Below are positions 63,628-64,000 of a DNA stretch of 64,000 nucleotides, one piece after another; position 1 is the stretch's first letter; each line of letters starts with the position of its first letter. The DNA is from Chryseobacterium defluvii (GTDB taxonomy: Bacteria > Bacteroidota > Bacteroidia > Flavobacteriales > Weeksellaceae). Below the pieces are notes generated by a model. That model ran no database searches and was not told where the DNA came from. It saw only the letters and a program-made list of their open reading frames with translations. The position numbers were made by a program, and so were the translations under genes. Location of the stretch: the NCBI RefSeq assembly GCF_003634775.1, contig NZ_RBXB01000001.1, positions 992,001 to 1,056,000 of the forward strand, in the 5' to 3' direction.

Positions 63628-64000
63628 TGAACGAAAAACCAAAAATGCATTTTACGGACAAGTATCTGTTAGCTCCCACTAATCCCATTACCGTAAATCT
63701 GATAGGGGCAGGGGGAACGGGCTCTAAAATGTTAACAGGACTGATGGAAATTAATGAGAGCCTGCTAGCCCTCGGACACCCCGGTTTACAGGTTCGGTTA
63801 TGGGATGATGATTTGGTTACCTCTGCAAATTTAGGAAGACAGCGTTTTTTTGAATGCGAAGTGGGTTTGCAAAAGTCCGTTGCGCTGATCAACCGCATCA
63901 ACCGTTGTATCGGTTCTAATTGGAAAGCGGAAACCGTGAAATTTGTTAAAGACAACGCAGGGAACCTGCCTGAAAATGCAAGAGCAACCATTACAATTAC
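63624..64000 (+). CDS. PRTRC system ThiF-family protein, 5' part (runs off window)
   Basis: The ATG at 63624 overlaps the B stop. The first 125 residues in the window contain the nucleotide-binding ThiF/MoeB/E1 loop LIGAGGTGSKMLTGL and RLWDDDLVTSANLGRQRFF, where the Asp and Arg bind ATP and metal in E1 enzymes. Further residues lie beyond 64000. It would activate a C-terminal carboxylate of an unknown partner by adenylation. Confidence 0.88.
   Translation, partial: MMNEKPKMHFTDKYLLAPTNPITVNLIGAGGTGSKMLTGLMEINESLLALGHPGLQVRLWDDDLVTSANLGRQRFFECEVGLQKSVALINRINRCIGSNWKAETVKFVKDNAGNLPENARATITI

Noticed and set aside
1..64000. CRISPR arrays and rRNA or tRNA genes
   Set aside because: No regularly spaced repeats and no recognisable rRNA or tRNA sequence were seen on reading.

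Overview
The window looks like chromosome of a Chryseobacterium-type flavobacterium (Bacteroidota). The evidence is the low G+C, SusC/SusD and ECF-sigma/FecR genes, AraC regulators with N-terminal membrane or TPR modules, a Nudix-type sugar regulator, several promoter boxes of the Bacteroidota form TAnnTTTG, and a PRTRC/ArdA/SSB mobile-element module.

Region 1 (1-20.7 kb) is a pentose and galactose catabolic block. It opens with the 3' part of araA, then an exported aldose 1-epimerase and an SGLT-like sodium symporter. A Nudix-fold regulator with a degenerate catalytic box (AraR type) is divergent from a tight six-gene arabinoxylan operon: GH127, sialate-O-acetylesterase-like esterase, GPH symporter, GH10 xylanase, GH43 and GH67 alpha-glucuronidase. 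After a secreted beta-sandwich protein and an AraC/cupin regulator come fsa, galK, galT and a HAD phosphatase, with a palindrome over the candidate promoter of fsa.

Region 2 (20.7-31.7 kb) is an AT-rich defence island. It holds a 1259-residue protein with a PD-(D/E)xK-like domain, a STAND NTPase and a long helical tail (Avs-like architecture), followed by a translationally coupled four-gene Wadjet-like condensin operon (JetA-B-C-D). The gap in front of the island contains two strong hairpins and no gene.

Region 3 (31.7-46.7 kb) is accessory ground. It has an IS66 element, a truncated IS110 gene, a decayed gene, a frameshifted IS481 element with 17-bp ends, three AraC-type regulators, a four-gene operon of large RCC1/Ig-like exported proteins with two small HTH proteins, and remnants or cargo typical of conjugative elements (DUF1896, an SRPBCC fragment).

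Region 4 (46.7-58.3 kb) is a nutrient- or peptide-uptake locus. It holds a TPR-AraC sensor, ECF sigma, FecR, an STN-type SusC, SusD and a TlpA-like thioredoxin, then, convergent, a DUF6520-like small Cys-containing exported protein and a MauE/DoxX membrane protein. A dyad GTATCA-N10-TGATAC occurs upstream of both the sensor gene and the convergent operon, suggesting one regulon.

Region 5 (58.3 kb to the end) enters a conjugative or plasmid-like element: ssb, ardA, four small unknown genes, then PRTRC E, C, an unassigned protein (possibly F), B and a ThiF-type protein cut by the window end.
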